From: Pempheris klunzingeri
Taxonomy: Eukaryota > Chordata > Actinopteri > Acropomatiformes > Pempheridae
Direction of reading: 5' to 3'
DNA length: 64,000 nucleotides
NCBI RefSeq assembly: GCF_042242105.1
Contig: NC_092028.1
Span: 13,625,338 to 13,689,337 of the forward strand
The notes under the pieces are model-generated. The model did no database searches. It had not been told where the DNA came from and saw only the letters and a list, made by a program, of their open reading frames with translations. This document shows positions 18,871-42,800 of this stretch, piece by piece. Positions within the stretch are counted from its first letter, which is position 1. Each line of letters opens with the position of its first letter. The translations under genes were made by a program, and so were the position numbers.

Positions 18871-20028
18871 CCTCTTCAGCCAAGACTTTATTGTAAACAT
18901 TTAGGAGGAAAGAGTGGACGGACTGAGGCTGCTCACACTCTGCACAGCCACGCCTGTGTCCAGCAGCACCCTTTGGGTTCCCTCCTGACTGTGGAGACAG
19001 AGGCTGAGGCCTCTCACAGCCCCCGACAGGCACTATAACTAAGGAACATTTCCCTCATTGGAAACCATGTTAGTAAAACAGAAAAACAAAAATTCAGCTT
19101 AACAGATATAGCCCAAGACAAAACTGAAAGTAGTTTTAAATATAAGAAAACACAAACAGGACAGTTTCACATCATCATTCACGTCCGTTCACTTCGAAGA
19201 CAAAATATGTAGCAGCAGTAAAAAAATATCTCCCAGGCTCCCACGACACAGACCTGGTTGGTTTATGTCAAATATCAAAAGATAAATCCTTCGTTCTTGT
19301 ATGTTTTATCCTCATTTACTTCTAAACACGTATTCTTCACATTACTGTAAAAGTTTCACTTTGTCCAACACTTTGGTTTATGACCAAATACCTGCAACAC
19401 TAATGACTTTCTCTTCAACCTGAGCTGCACTCGGTTCAGAGCTAATTAGCAAATGACAGTGAACGCGGTAATCACTATCCTAAACATCATGGTCATAGTA
19501 TATTAGCATTATTAGCTCATATTAGCGTTTAGCTCCAAGTGCTACCAGGCCTAAGTGCAGGCTGTCTACTTGTTTATTCCAAGAGGCCTTTGGTTTCCAT
19601 TCATTTATACCCAGCATGAAAATCAACATGCAGAGACTTGAAACATGTTTTACTGCAGATTTAAATTCTGAATAAGTTGGGGAAAAAAAGCAGAAAGCAG
19701 TGCAATATGAGCCCCAAACTGCAGAAAGGTAAAGTGTGTTTCAGTGAATGGGCTGAAACATAAAGAACACTTGTCTTACTAGTAGTACTACAGTTTCACC
19801 TCTGCTCTCTCAGGCCGCAGCAGTCTGCGTGTTATTGTTTAATTATTGACATAAGCTACTGTAGCTGCGACGACCTGAAAAAAGCAGAACTCTAGCAGCG
19901 AGTCAACCGTAAGCCTGGTCAGCATGCGTCTGGGGCGACGTCTGAGGTCACTGGGACAGGGGAAGCTTAGGCACTGACAAAGAGGAAGGGCTTGACCCTA
20001 AAAAAAAATGGCTACATTTCCTTTCCCA
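18870..20028 (-). other. recql5: recql5 3' UTR
   Basis: Noncoding sequence follows the recql5 stop codon on the minus strand. A canonical minus-strand AATAAA (TTTATT at 18887-18892) would end the transcript near 18.87 kb. A second at 19573-19578 could give a shorter UTR. Confidence 0.5.
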
Positions 20029-30510
<10,482 letters not shown>

Positions 30511-30800
30511 CGTCTGAATGTCTGTGGAAGAACTCACATAACCCTCTCTGGCGGCGGCGCACGCCGATGACGTCACCGCAGCCGCGTAAGACTGAAACTG
30601 AAGAAAGTGAAAGTTTTTTTTGTTGTTTTTTTTTAAATGATGTGTTTGGTGATTTCGTGTCATTTATTCATATAGTCTGATGAATAATTTAGGTATTCTG
30701 TTTTGTATTTGTTTTACTATGGCGCGGAGAGTCCCCGCGTGTTCTTTCTATTAGGCGAAGGGTTGTGTTAGAGCTCTTTGATTGGTCCAGCTGGTGCACG
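30511..30800 (-). promoter_or_regulatory. recql5: recql5 promoter region with CRE palindrome and CCAAT box
   Basis: A GC-rich patch just upstream of the recql5 ATG contains a full cAMP-response-element palindrome, TGACGTCA, at 30568-30575, 58 bp upstream of the start codon. An inverted CCAAT box (ATTGG at 30781-30785) lies further upstream. The motif matches are seen directly; promoter function is inferred. Confidence 0.5.
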
Positions 30801-31610
30801 CCTTTCAGCTGATCACAGCTACTGGACACATGCCAGTGACACCATACACTCACTGTCTCTTACACAGTTCATGAGGTAGACACTGTAGATCAGGTACCTG
30901 GGAACTTCAGCTTGTGACACGGCCCTGTCCCTTTCGGGGGGAAAACACTCAGCACAGACTTAAATGTAACATAGCTGTACAGAGAGGCAAACAACTCCAG
31001 TAGGAAACCAGCTGAATGAAATTACTTTATGAATGAATGACTTGAAGACACCCTGTCAGGCAAATATACTGTACATCCACTCTACTTGACCTAGAAAGTG
31101 CAAGATACACGGAAAATATTAATTTGATCCACTTTCAGCCATGTCCCTTCACTCTCCAGCATCACACTACAAGCTATTCTTTATCAGGCTATGAATTTTT
31201 AGCCAATCATTAATTACCTTGATTCCACAGAGAGGTCGCTGCCCTGCCCTGAATGTGCTAAGGCTGAAAGCAAACTAATGTTTATACACAGGGATTCTCT
31301 TGGAAATAAGGTGTCAAGATAGCAGAAGTCACCTTAAGGTCCCTCTCAGGTAGGTGTTTGTTTTAGTTGTTCATAATAATTCTTAACATAATTCATTTGA
31401 ATTAGCACAAAAACATTTGGTGGTAAGGATGTGAAATAACCTCAACAGAGACATCAGAGAGCTGAAAGGCTTAAGAGGAGTAAGAGAAGATGCAGAGGCT
31501 GACAGCTGACACCACAAGCTTACTTACCCAACACACTGTGACCTATCAGGGTCACAGTGTGTATTTAAATCACTTATTATACAATGTGTAACTCGCTAAT
31601 AAAAAGACCA
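30800..31610. other. Intergenic between recql5 and the SPRY gene
   Basis: AT-rich sequence without supported exons or recognisable repeats. It separates the recql5 promoter from the 3' end of the SPRY-domain gene on the same strand. Confidence 0.55.
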
Positions 31611-31961
31611 AAGACAAAGACATGGATTTGGTTTATTTATTATTCACAGAGATGCATTATTAATGCTGGGTTAATATTGCACATTACATTACATTAATAC
31701 CATAGGTTTCCTTTCAAATATATGAAAATACATCGTGTGTGAGCAAAGAGTAGCACTACAGCTCTATAGTGAGGAAGTGAATGCAACAATCACATCAAAG
31801 CAGCAGCAGCATGTAGTGGTCACATAGTGGAGCTATTCAATAGCACAATGATGGTCTTTTACATCAGGATCTCTGATTCCTCCCAGTGATTATTATATAA
31901 CCTGATCTGTTAGACTTATGGTATCTACTGGATTCTAAAGGGAGAGGTGACAGAGGGAAAC
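31610..31961 (-). other. 3' UTR of the SPRY-domain gene
   Basis: Overlapping minus-strand AATAAA signals (TTTATT at 31632-31637 and 31636-31641) lie about 325 bp after the stop codon, giving a compact 3' UTR. Confidence 0.55.
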
Positions 31962-34488
31962 TCAACCCCAGAGGCAGGGTGCGGGGCAGAGGCATTTGGT
32001 CTTAGCTGCTGGAGACTTGATCACCAGATCTTTGATGATCTCCACTGTGCCAAATAAGGGGAACAGCTTGTCACTGAAGCTCTCGTTGTAGGTGTAAATG
32101 TGGAGGTGTTTGTCCACGTCGTAGAAGGACAGCTGGCCGTGCTCGTAGTCGAGGTAGATGCCCACCTTGCGGGGGATGAGGCCCGGCGGCAGGGCGGTGA
32201 AGGGCACCGTCAGCGCCTTCAGCTCAGAGCCCCTCTCCAGCCGCAGGGTCAGGTAACCCGTACCTGTGTTCAGGGACTTGAAGCCTTTCCTTAGGGCCGC
32301 CTCTTTGACCACACCCAGCCGCCAGTCCCGCTCGCCCACCTCCACCTCCCAGTAGTGGCGGCCGGAGGCGAAGCCCTCTATGCCGACAGCGCACCACCAG
32401 CCGTCAAAGCGCTGGTGGTAGTTGGGAACATCCTTCCTCTCAAAGCCACAGCGCATCCTCTTCTCGTCAGGGGAGATGAGCAGATCAGGGTTGGCTGTGT
32501 CCAGATCCAGAGTCACCTCCACTACAGAGACACGTAAAGATGATTTACCAGATGGACTCAGGTAACATTATACTAACTAATAATTTGATAAAACTAATTC
32601 GATACCTGCAGCATCTGAGATCCAGTCCCACACTGCAAAAAACAGAGGACTTTAAGAAATGATCACAAACACCTGATGTTACAGAATCAAAGCACTGTGT
32701 CATCGGTAGGTATATCCAGTAAAACCACTGTTAAAAAGGCCATACAGAAGACATTGTGATGATGAGCATGTTGAGAAAAAGGGTTGTCAGCACTGAATAT
32801 TTCAAGCTCCTAAAATGTTTTTAAATCAGTGCAACGGTAATCAATGCAATTTGACCGCCAAAGTCTTCAGCTAGCAAGCAAAACAAGCTTACTGTGTGTC
32901 AACAGACAAAATATCTTCAAGCTAATTACTGTTGTATGCACAGGAAAGAAAAGCATTGCAGCTCAAGCAGTAACCCATATGTGATAACATAACATATGCC
33001 CATACAGGATGTGCAGCATATCTAAATTAGTGCATGCTGGTAAATGGTACATCACTCACCTGGTAGAGGAATGTAGGATATGCCACCTGGGAGGAGATAA
33101 TACCAAACTCATTAGGACGTCACAGTCTCCAGATTTACAATTACAATCAAATCTGATGTGATTCAGAATTGATTTACACACCAATCTTCTGAGTCCTCTG
33201 CTTCCACATGAGCCACTGCTGCGGAATGGTATCCTGCAAGGATGCATCAAAACAGGTTTGTATCATGAACTGCAGATAATACAAAAGGAGGAGTGCGGTA
33301 TACTCGGTGACTCGGTCGGTGACTCCTACCTTATCTGGGCGCTGTACCATTAAAGTCCACATAACCAGCTCCATAGCGGTCACCAGATTGGTCACGCGGC
33401 CCCAGCGCCAGGCTGACTGCAGGTCCTCCAGAACTTTAGCCACAGGTTCCCCAGGCCACACACTTTGCTGCAAGATGATCAGTGTGAATAAAATGTGTCT
33501 AATTTTGCTTGAAGGAACAGGAAAAATTCTGACTTCCCACCTCAGGCTGAGCTCTCAGGTCCTTGATCCAGTTGAGGATCACAGTTTTGGCCTGCAGCAG
33601 GTCCTGCTCATTATACAGATCAGGCTGCTTGCCCTCATCCACCTCTGGCCAGCCGTCTGTCTGCATGGGTCTCTTCTGCACACAGGAACATACACACCTT
33701 TAGCAAATAAACCTCTCTATACGTTGAGTACGTACAGTCATATTCAGATAAGCACCTTGCTCTCCAACATGGAGGCCCACTGTGCGATGAAGACCCTGCA
33801 GAGAGAGGTGGGCCAGGTGTCGTCCTGGTTCCAGATGTGCTCCAGGACCGATGACCTCTGCAGAGGAAAAACAGAGCTGAAAAACCCAAAGTAGACCCCC
33901 ATGAGAACCAAAGCGATGTTTCATGAGTGAACGGTTACCTGACACACTCGGCTGAGATCTCTAGCCAGCTCCACAACAAACAGCTGATCCTCATCTAGAG
34001 CCTCCTTCTTCTCCTTCTTCGCTCTCTTGTGCGATTCCTGAAAGAACGCAAAGGATTTTTTTTTAAGAGAAATTGTTTCAAGAGGGGAAAATTCTCAGTA
34101 AAAAAGGTCTTTAGAGGACATTAGTGCTGCTTTAGAAGCTCTTTTGAAAGTAATAAGGTCAACCTCGAGAGGACGAGGTTACTCAGCCTGATCAAAATGC
34201 AAATCATGGCTCTATTCCTGTCAGCAGAAAAGAAAAGACACCCCTCCCCTCCAGACTCCCTGCCATTATACATCTCAAGTATGGCTCTTTCTTGTTGAAT
34301 AAAACCAGGAAAGGAGAAACACATGCAGTCACGTGGTATTAAAGCGTGTTGTGATGTCAACTGTCAACTTCTAAACATCAAGATGACCCAAAAAAACAAG
34401 TTTGCACATTCAACAAACAAAACTTCACCTTTATCTTGGCCGTGAAGTTTTTGGCCGGCTCCACCATGAAGTGAAAACACTGCATCAT
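31962..34488 (-). CDS. SPRY/B30.2-domain protein, family not identified
   Basis: Nine coding exons on the minus strand join in phase to 399 aa: 34488-34429, 34037-33939, 33857-33756, 33675-33541, 33467-33330, 33233-33182, 33086-33060, 32632-32606 and 32521-31962. The start MMQCFHFMVEP lies just after an acceptor at about 34512-34513. A mainly helical region with a Lys-rich segment (KRAKKEKKEALDEDQ) fills residues 20-205. A PRY/SPRY domain follows, with the hallmarks LDLDTANPDL, FDGWWCAVG, GRHYWEVEVG, DWRLGVV and the LSFYD strand. The protein ends in a Cys-rich tail, CLCPAPCLWG. There is no RING, B-box or obvious signal peptide, so it is not a complete TRIM ligase. SPRY domains bind proteins; the partner here is unknown. 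I do not recognise the N-terminal domain and leave it unnamed. Confidence 0.85.
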
Positions 34489-35870
34489 CTTGGCGGGTGT
34501 GTATTAGAGGCCTACAGCGAACACAAAAACATGTTAGTTTAGACACTTGCATGAATTATCTGCACAAACTCAACCTGTTCGCAGCTCTGGTACCTTAAAA
34601 CAGGACGTTACAGGTTACATGGTTGCATCCAAGATAACTCTGGAGAAACATCACAACCAACTACTGTGAAACCACACCTGAGAGCCGAAACACTGCTAAT
34701 GTTTACCTCCAAAACACCAGTATGTCATGTAAATCATTAAACGCGTGATGTGAAAGTTCACATGGTTCGCATTCAGCAAACAAAACATCAGACTGTTATG
34801 GCAACAGCTTATGAAAAGTGAGGGATGCCATGCCCCCTGCTTTGGTGAGCATAACTAAACATATCAAGTTGATGTTAAACACGAACGGTCTCTGGTGCAG
34901 CGTGAAGGTCCAACAGGAAGTTATTCCGACGGTCATTTCAGAGACACATGAGTGATCTTTAACTGGAGCAGAATTGAGTAATAAATGCAGGCAGTCTGAC
35001 ACGTGACCGACTCTCCACAGTAATGTCTCAGCTGCCTGTCTGACTGTGTCCTTGGCCACAGTCTCTCTTTCTGCCTTCCTCACTCATTTTCTCTTTACGT
35101 CTCTCTCCCACTTTCTCTCCATCCAGAACACTGGAGCTCAGCCTGTGTCTGGTTGGCACCGAAGCAGTCGGGGCAACCAGTCTAAACCAGACTGAGGGTG
35201 ATGTGGGTGAATGCACTTGCATAATTAAAGCCGATTTACACATGCATGTCACTTCATGCCATTCAATTCTGCAACGCCAGTGTTTATCTGTGACAGCCAT
35301 AGACAGTCCTGGTTAGGTGATCATTTAAGTTATTAGGTTGATTAAAAATAAATGAATGTTTGCTGCACAGTCAAAGCTGCAGGACTCAGGTATCTCCACA
35401 TACAGTACCTGTGTATGTGGTTCATGTACCGTTTGGTAGAATGCATGGTGTAATCTATATGTAAACTATAAATGTTAAATTCCATTTTTGCATGTAATAT
35501 ATGGATAAAATATTGCAGAGACTGAAAACCAGCTACAGGGGCTGTGAAAAGGAAATGCTGCATAAGAATTGTTTGGTAATGTCGTGGGAAAACATGACTA
35601 AGCAGCTTTTGCAGTGTGAGCTCGACCCAGTTAGGCCAGCTGATGACTGCGCATGAGGTAAACACACACCTGCCGCGTGACTTTGCGGCAAATCTGGATT
35701 ATTGATCCAGTTCGAGTCTTTTTACACGTTGCAAACTGATTTATCTACTGGTGTGCATGTAGCAGAAAGACAGCAAGTCTAAATGTTTACAGTGATGTCG
35801 CGTGACTCGTCCCTGCAGTGCGTCCTGCACAGCAACACAAATAACGCGCACATAATAACGCACAGCCTAC

Positions 35871-36060
35871 CTGTCCCCTCAAAGGTGTTGGTGAGGAAGT
35901 TTTCTTCTTCTTCTCCTGCGTTGAAAGCGAGCAGCCGCCCGGCGTGGAAAGTGTTTGGTCTGTGTGCTGCAGTGTCTGACCTTGTTTACACAGCGGGCTC
36001 ACTGTCGCTCACTGTCGGTTGGTCGGGCAGGCTCGGTTTTCTCCGGCAGTGACGAACGAG
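35871..36060 (-). other. Noncoding first exon / promoter of the SPRY gene
   Basis: On the minus strand a GGGGACAG|GTAGGC donor lies at 35871/35870. It is the right kind of junction to splice to the acceptor before the start-codon exon (GCCTCTAATAC begins at about 34511). The DNA upstream is comparatively CpG-rich to about 36090. The 5' limit is inferred. Confidence 0.55.
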
Positions 36061-36164
36061 AGTCTCAGGTGGACAGAGCGCGCAGCCATGTTTGTAAGGT
36101 CATTATGATGCTGTCAGTGCCACGTGATTAAAGGGAAATTAACGCTAATAACTGTCAGTCATTA

Positions 36165-36620
36165 ACACTGCTAGAAAGTAACTAAGTACATCTCCTCAAC
36201 CCAATTGGAATTTTGAGGTACTTGTACTTTTCCATTATGTGCAACTTTATTCTTCTATTCTTTATTCTACTCTTCTACATTTCAGAAGGAAGTATTGCAC
36301 TTTTTACATTCTACATTTATTTATTAATTGGCAGATAAAGATTTTACATACAAAACATGTGATCGTTAATGAAACATGAGGCAGTGTGACTGACTGAGCT
36401 GCATAACAGCATATAAAGTTGCTTCACCACAACCAGCTACAACACTGAAATGATTCTATAAATACTTTTGCTTTTGATACCATTAGTGTGTTTTGTTGGT
36501 AATACTAATGTACCCCTAGCTAATAAACATTTTCAGTGCAGACCTTTTACTTTTAATGGTATATTTTCACAATGATGTAGCTCTACTTTAATTATGTAAG
36601 AGTTTTGAGTGCTTCCTCTG
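36165..36620. mobile_element. Truncated dispersed teleost repeat (MITE-like)
   Basis: The segment has the order AGAAAGTAACTAAGTACAT, TTTTGAGGTACTTGTACTTT, ACATTTCAGA-GGAAGTATTG, AAGATTTTACATACAAAACA and GACCTTTTACTT. I recognise this as a very common teleost interspersed repeat made of AGTACTT-rich segments. Terminal repeats are degraded and no target-site duplication is clear. It sits just upstream of the SPRY gene promoter. Confidence 0.7.
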
Positions 36621-36760
36621 ATTGCTGCCACCCTCTGGCTCAACGATCACAGACTTGATATGTGAAAATGAAATGTCAATAAACAGTCCTATCAGTAATG
36701 GGATTTTGACAGAAGATGAAAACACTTAACGGCTTCCAATAGCAGCAAAACTTTCTTTAA

Positions 36761-37023
36761 TTATGCAAGAGATGATGAGGACAACACAGCTTGTGGGTTG
36801 ACATGAATCTTCAGAGTTTCACAAACTGTGATATCTTTGTGTTTTCCAGTCAAAGGCGACGACTGGGACGATATTCTGCCTGTAGGCTCCCCGGCCTGTG
36901 GAGCTCCACTGGGCTTTCCTGGGAAATTACCCCTTTTAACATCAATATGGTCACATGATCTATTGTTAATATGAAAACATAGCCAAAAAAACATACTGCT
37001 TCCAAAAGACTCTTCTTCATCTA
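36761..37023 (-). other. Pair of exon-like segments, hypothetical
   Basis: On the minus strand, a good acceptor (TTTTATTCTCAG) precedes a 27-nt segment at 37023-36997, which ends at a GTATGT donor. After a 78-nt gap ending in TTTCCCAG, a segment at 36918-36761 stays open to TAA, followed by ATTAAA. The two join in phase, reading DEEESFGS then KPSGAPQAGEPTGRI and ending SSSSLA. I recognise no family, and the upstream exons are not certain. It may be the end of an unannotated gene, an alternative 3' exon or chance. Confidence 0.25.
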
Positions 37024-38411
37024 CTGAGAATAAAACACATTATTCAATATCCTTAATAATTTATTAAATAAGGCAATATGTTAACTGAATGTTTAAGTAA
37101 TTTCCAGTTACCAGAGATTCTCAAACATTGTGAAACAAACGGCTGAGTAAATGTGACTGAGGCTTGTTTAGCATTTTTAGCCATTAGAAGTCATTAATAT
37201 CACGAATAATCTTGTTTATTCATCTTTTACTACTGAGACATATTGTACAGGTTCACTGTACACTACTGCAGTTTATTTTTGGATTTTCAAGTAGCTTTAG
37301 AGCTGACAGGAAAAGACCATAAGAGCTGGAAGAGAATGGGTAAACATACACGGAGCGTTCAAGGGGCAAGTATTTCTCTGCAAATTTTGAGTATGAGAGT
37401 ATGAGAACATAGACTTGAAACCTAAACTAGTTGAACAAAAGACTAATTTCTATCTTTCACACATATTCACACAAATATATACTGTATGGCCATGGAAATA
37501 TTGATCAGCCTCACTTTTAGTGGTACTGAAGTTGCTTGTAACTACTGATCTATATATGTTTGTTAAATATGCATTATGTGCCACTGCTGTATAATTACAA
37601 TAGCTCATCAACAAAACCATGAATGTTTTTTTATTACCTTTGTCTTCACATGAGAAATAATGAGTCCATTTCTTTCTTCAATAAATACAGTACATGACAA
37701 TGTGCAGGACAAACACTTGGCATTGGGTGGAATGAATAACAAAATAACTTTGTGGGATTCAGAAAAACAAAACAGGTCTTGACAAGAAACTCTCCATTGT
37801 TTTCATTTCACACTCGGCTTCACTCCGTGAAACCTTTTGGAGAACAGAACAAACTATAAAAGGGTAAAATGTTGGAGAGAAATCATGGAGTCCTAATGTG
37901 ATACATAGTATAACTTCATAGAAGGCACTGTCATTAGCACCTCGAACATGTCTCTGATAAACAACCAGACAATGAGGCCTCTGGCTCAGGAATAGCAGAA
38001 TAAAAGAGGAGAGCAAACAGCAAAGACAAGTGTTTGCTGGCGGAGGATAATCAACAAAGTAAATAGTGGTTCCTTTTTTGGTACATTGTATTCCACAAGT
38101 TTCTTCTTCCCTGTCTTTTTCAAGATGTACCAGCCACCTCAGTAAATCCTAATATCCACTGACTGTTTTTTTGAAATTCATCAGGACGGTAGAGTCACAA
38201 AGTGTTTTTAACATTCAAACGTGCCAGCCTTTCCTGAAGGGAACGCAGTTCCTCTTTGGTTACTCCATAATCAGCCGTCTCTCAACGTAAACTCAGTCTT
38301 GAGGTATCTGAATCAGCTCATGTGAAGTGTGAAGGACCCCATCGTCACCCGTCTCCGATGCTTATACCCTTTTGGTAACTCCATCTGCATAAAGATAAAG
38401 ACCAGTTTCTT
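37024..38411 (-). other. 3' flank / probable 3' UTR of the PPxY membrane protein gene
   Basis: AT-rich sequence follows the stop at 38412. A minus-strand AATAAA (TTTATT at 37630-37635) would give a 3' UTR of about 800 bp. A possible further exon-like stretch lies near 37110-37170. No other feature is supported. Confidence 0.4.
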
Positions 38412-39753
38412 TCACACAGGTAGAACAGTGCAGTCAAGGTCAGCGCTGACTGGAGGAGGTGTGTCGTAGCCCATGTTGGTGTAGATACTCTGAGGGGGGG
38501 TGGTGTCCAGACTAGAGGAGAGGATGCTGTACGGCAGCTCCACAGACTGGCGGATACTCTCTTCATATGTTGGCGGAGGCTGAGGGAAAAACAAGTCAGA
38601 TCTTAGAGACAGAGTTTGAAAATACATTTCATTAGGTACAGTGCAGCCATTAAGTCTATTTTTATGATGCCTATAATGGTACACTGTCATACAGGTGTTA
38701 AATTAAACATTTAATCATTGAGGTGACAGTTAGTGATGTTGCTGTACTGCACTGCATTATACTGAAATGTGTTTCTAATATTCTGCCCCGCTCATAGAGC
38801 TAAAAGATAGCGACTTTTCAACTTGCATTCATCAGAAACACAACTCCAGATGAATATTAATGTCCCTTTGTGTCGGCTGGGTGTGGAAATAGGAAACGTT
38901 TTACTAACATATCTGTCATGATAACTTAAAAGGTAATAATTGCCATATTCTGTTTGCAGCCTGTTGTACTGTCCAACATGGTAAATAAAAGTAATGCAGG
39001 TTTAAGGAGAGATTTCAAATTAGAAGTAGAGTTACATTTGGTGATGAGATATAATTTATTCAATTAATTAAGGAGAGTTCATGTATTGTGATGCATACAA
39101 AGATTTCCTCTGTTTTGCTCCCTTCATTTTTATGAAGCTTTTCCTCACTCGCAAGATGACACTGGTGAAATTGCCCAAAAGAAAATCATAATCTTGAGGG
39201 TGTGAAGTCTTTTGAGATTATTTCTGAGATTTACAGATATAAAATGAAAGTACACTCTTGAAGTCAGAAACAGTATAATCACTAGTAATAACCACAAAAT
39301 TATTCAGGAAAATTAAAACTTCAGACAGGCAGAAAATGTGTTTTCCAAGGATGTGTGTGTTGCTTGGAAAACATCCTGATGTCCTGATATCCATCCCTAC
39401 TAATAAGTTTTTATTTACATTACCGATTAATTTGTCTCCACGTCAGACGGCTGGGACATATATTTCTCCAATGCATTATCTTTCTGATCACATCTGGCAG
39501 ATTCACACTCCCTGACTGAGTCTTCTTATCTTTTAATTGCATGGGGACCCTCGGGGGACATGAACAACCCCATAACCCTGGCCTGTCTGATACACACACA
39601 CCACACACGCACTGGGCCGCAAAGTTTTACTACTAACCCGCCTCCGGTCACAGGACAGACAGGGGTAAATTAAGGGGCCAACATCTGAACTCTTCGCACT
39701 GTCTAAAAGGGGGGAAGGAGACTGCAAAGTACCATGTGTGAATGTGCTTTCGT

Positions 39754-39802
<49 letters not shown>

Positions 39803-42800
39803 GATGAGCAGTCATGCTAGGGACTGTTTAATTAAGGAAAAAAATGGGAGGTCAAAGAAGAAGAAAAAACAGTGGAAGACAGGAGCACAAAGCTGCATTC
39901 CCGGGCGCTGTTTGCACTCAGGATGCAGGCTTTAATTATGTTTGATGTGCCTTTTTCTCATTACCTTGTTTGCTCAAGCGTTTTGTGAGTCAAAAGCTCA
40001 GCGAAAGATCAACACGGTAAAACCTTGAAACGCGGCCGCCAGCACAATTCAGCAGCAAGCATTAGATGAGCTGATAGCGCTTCCTGTTTACTGCACTCCG
40101 AATGCAGTCTAATCTCTGAAGAAGCTCTTGTTACAATATTGTATGACAGCATGGTCATAATAGAGTGAGCTTACTTGTTATTATCTGCATTCATTGTGAA
40201 ACTACAGATGAGGGCCTCCCACAATAAGATGCATTCTTTCAATCTGTAATAGGATTAAAACATCTTCTCTATTCCCAGACTTAGCAGCAGCACCTGAAAT
40301 ACTTCATTGTCAAAGCAAGTGACTGTATCAAGAGCTGCGAGTCAGTCCTAAACCCCGATTTAGCCAACCTCAGTCACAATGGGTCCATTGAGTCCGAAGC
40401 GGTCTGCGATCATCATGTGGATCTGCCTCTGGCGGTCCTTCTTTCGGACGCTCTCGTAGGAGGGGAGCCTCGGCATGGGGGCCTCCAGTGTGGGCAGGCT
40501 GTAGCTGGAGGGCAGGCCCACGTAGAACAGCTGACCTGCCTGCTGGGACACACACAGGCCCAGACACAGAGGGACACTTATGAGCGACAGGAAACTAAGG
40601 ATTTTATGTGTTGGGGAGTTGCAGACAATGGTCCACATATAGGCCACCCCATCATTGAAAGCCACTTTAAATCACAAGACAGTCTCTCACCTGAGTGTCA
40701 TCCATGATCTGAGTCTGCTCTAGACAAGGAGATCCCACCAGTGTCTGCCTGCTGCTGTAGTACTGAGGAGGAGCATCCTGTAAAACAGGCAGTAATGATT
40801 GTCACAAGTGTGTCTCTCAAAGCAGAGTCTTGGTTATTAATTAAACCTTTACAGGCGTTTATCAGTTTACATTTTAACTACACGTCCTAAACTATGGATC
40901 CTTGTTGCTCTGACTAATGATGCAATTACTCAGAAATCCACTAATTTCAGCCCAATTGACCAATTTTCATGCCTTGTTTAATCACTGTAGCCACTGGCTT
41001 GTTTGGCAATACCATAAATTATCTAATCAATAAGACCAACACCCTCCGATTTCCGTGCCTCCTCCCTGTCCCACCCCCTCTAAAACAAGACCTGTCAGTG
41101 TCTCACTGTATGAGGTGCAGGAATCCTGGAAAAAAAAAAGGCCGCCAGGAAAACTAGGTAATTGCCTTGCGTCTAAATGAGTCTCCTTTGTGTGGAGAAC
41201 AATGTGGCGTCCTACTGTGTCATCAGGGTCCCTTGGCAACAAACCACACCGTGTGGTCTTTTCAGTGTCTCTCTATCCCCCTTGTAACTGCAGCAGGTAC
41301 CTCTTAACGAGCACACTCCACTACACTTTATGGCCTTGTGTGTCATTTGGGCCGGCATTACAACAAAGTCAATTTGTTGCCTGACTGAGATTTAAATCCA
41401 GCATGAGGATAAGAGATGTTAGGACAACAATTGTAGCTATTACTAAGGAGATTTTCTCAAACAAAAAGGCAACACAAATGGAAGTTCAGCATGCAATAAC
41501 GCTGAGTAGTATTAAAATGTCAGATTTATCATTTTCCCAGGGCTGGTTAAACAATGACATCACTCACACTTAGAGTGACGCACTCTAACGACCTTTGCCA
41601 TAACCCTCAAATCAGTTCAGAGAGACAGAGACGACATTCAGAAAAGGTGATGTTAAAGGTCACTTTCCCTCACTGGTTTGTACTTTTAAGATGCCAAAAA
41701 AAGTCCTCAGGAAAGAAAAAAAAGGGAGACTTGTCCTTTTGTCTCCCACCATTGATTCAGCCAGTGTGAAAAAGCACAACCGTGTAAAATCAGTGTTGAA
41801 GTCGGGGGAGGACCCCAGCGGCAGTGTGCCTTTTTCAACGCCGCAACCTAAAGGAGATCCATTGTCCCACTTGTGTCCCCAACACCCACAGTGGGGTCTG
41901 CCCACTATTCATGGTGCAAACTGGAGCAGGGAAAGGTATGTGACTATGAAGTTGAAGACATAGGAATACAATGAAAGGGTTCACTTTCTGTCTCTTTTTA
42001 CTAAAAACAAAAAAAACGTTCATATAGTCAGGAAAACTATCTGACAAGTCTTAAGTATATTAATCAACCTATAAGACAATATGAAGTAAACAGTATTGGT
42101 AAAGACTCCAGCACGTGTAGTTTACTGACCTGACCTGACAGTAAGTTAATGCAGCCGCTGTTGTCTTATCAGCCACACACACCGTGCATGGATACAGCTG
42201 TAACTAAAGGTCAGTTTGTACTAGTGAAACGCTCTGTTAGTTCTTCACATGGGACAACAGTGCTTCTCCATTAAAACCACAGCCAAACAGAGCTTCCTGT
42301 CTTCTGGGGTGAGGGGGTGGTAAGAGTTGCGACTCTGCAATCTGAAGATAACGCTCAAACTTCACCCCTGGGACTCACGGAGGTGAGAGACAAGCCAGAC
42401 AGAGGAAGTGGAGGGAACAGGCCACCAATGAAAAGTTACCTCTGTGGAGCGTTTACATTTCCTGCACCATCGCCTCCGGCTTTACACACATCCAGGCAGT
42501 TATCTTTAGTAGATGGAGAGATATTTGTGGTGTTGGAGGTGGGGTGTTTTGATACGTAATGATATAAGATGTCACACGCGCCCTTAAAAACATAAAATAT
42601 TAGGTTGTTTTGCTTCACCCACTATGCTGATGTTGGAAACTAAATCTGATTTGCAATGATTTAATTACACTGGTGCTGAACTGGCATCAATATGCGTGGT
42701 AAGTGCTAATTCTGCCCAATTCCATTAGATTTACTGCGGCACTCAGAGATATTTCTGGAGGGCAGCTAATTCAACGGAGGCAAATCCATTGCCTGACAAT

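Noticed and set aside
38412..38579. PPPTYEE motif as evidence for a LITAF-family protein
   Set aside because: LITAF proteins have a C-terminal zinc-binding domain with CxxC knuckles around a hydrophobic stretch; none is present and the membrane segment is N-terminal.
41691..41963. Lys-rich 90-codon plus-strand open frame
   Set aside because: Within an intron of the PPxY gene, no splice or promoter context and no recognisable domain.
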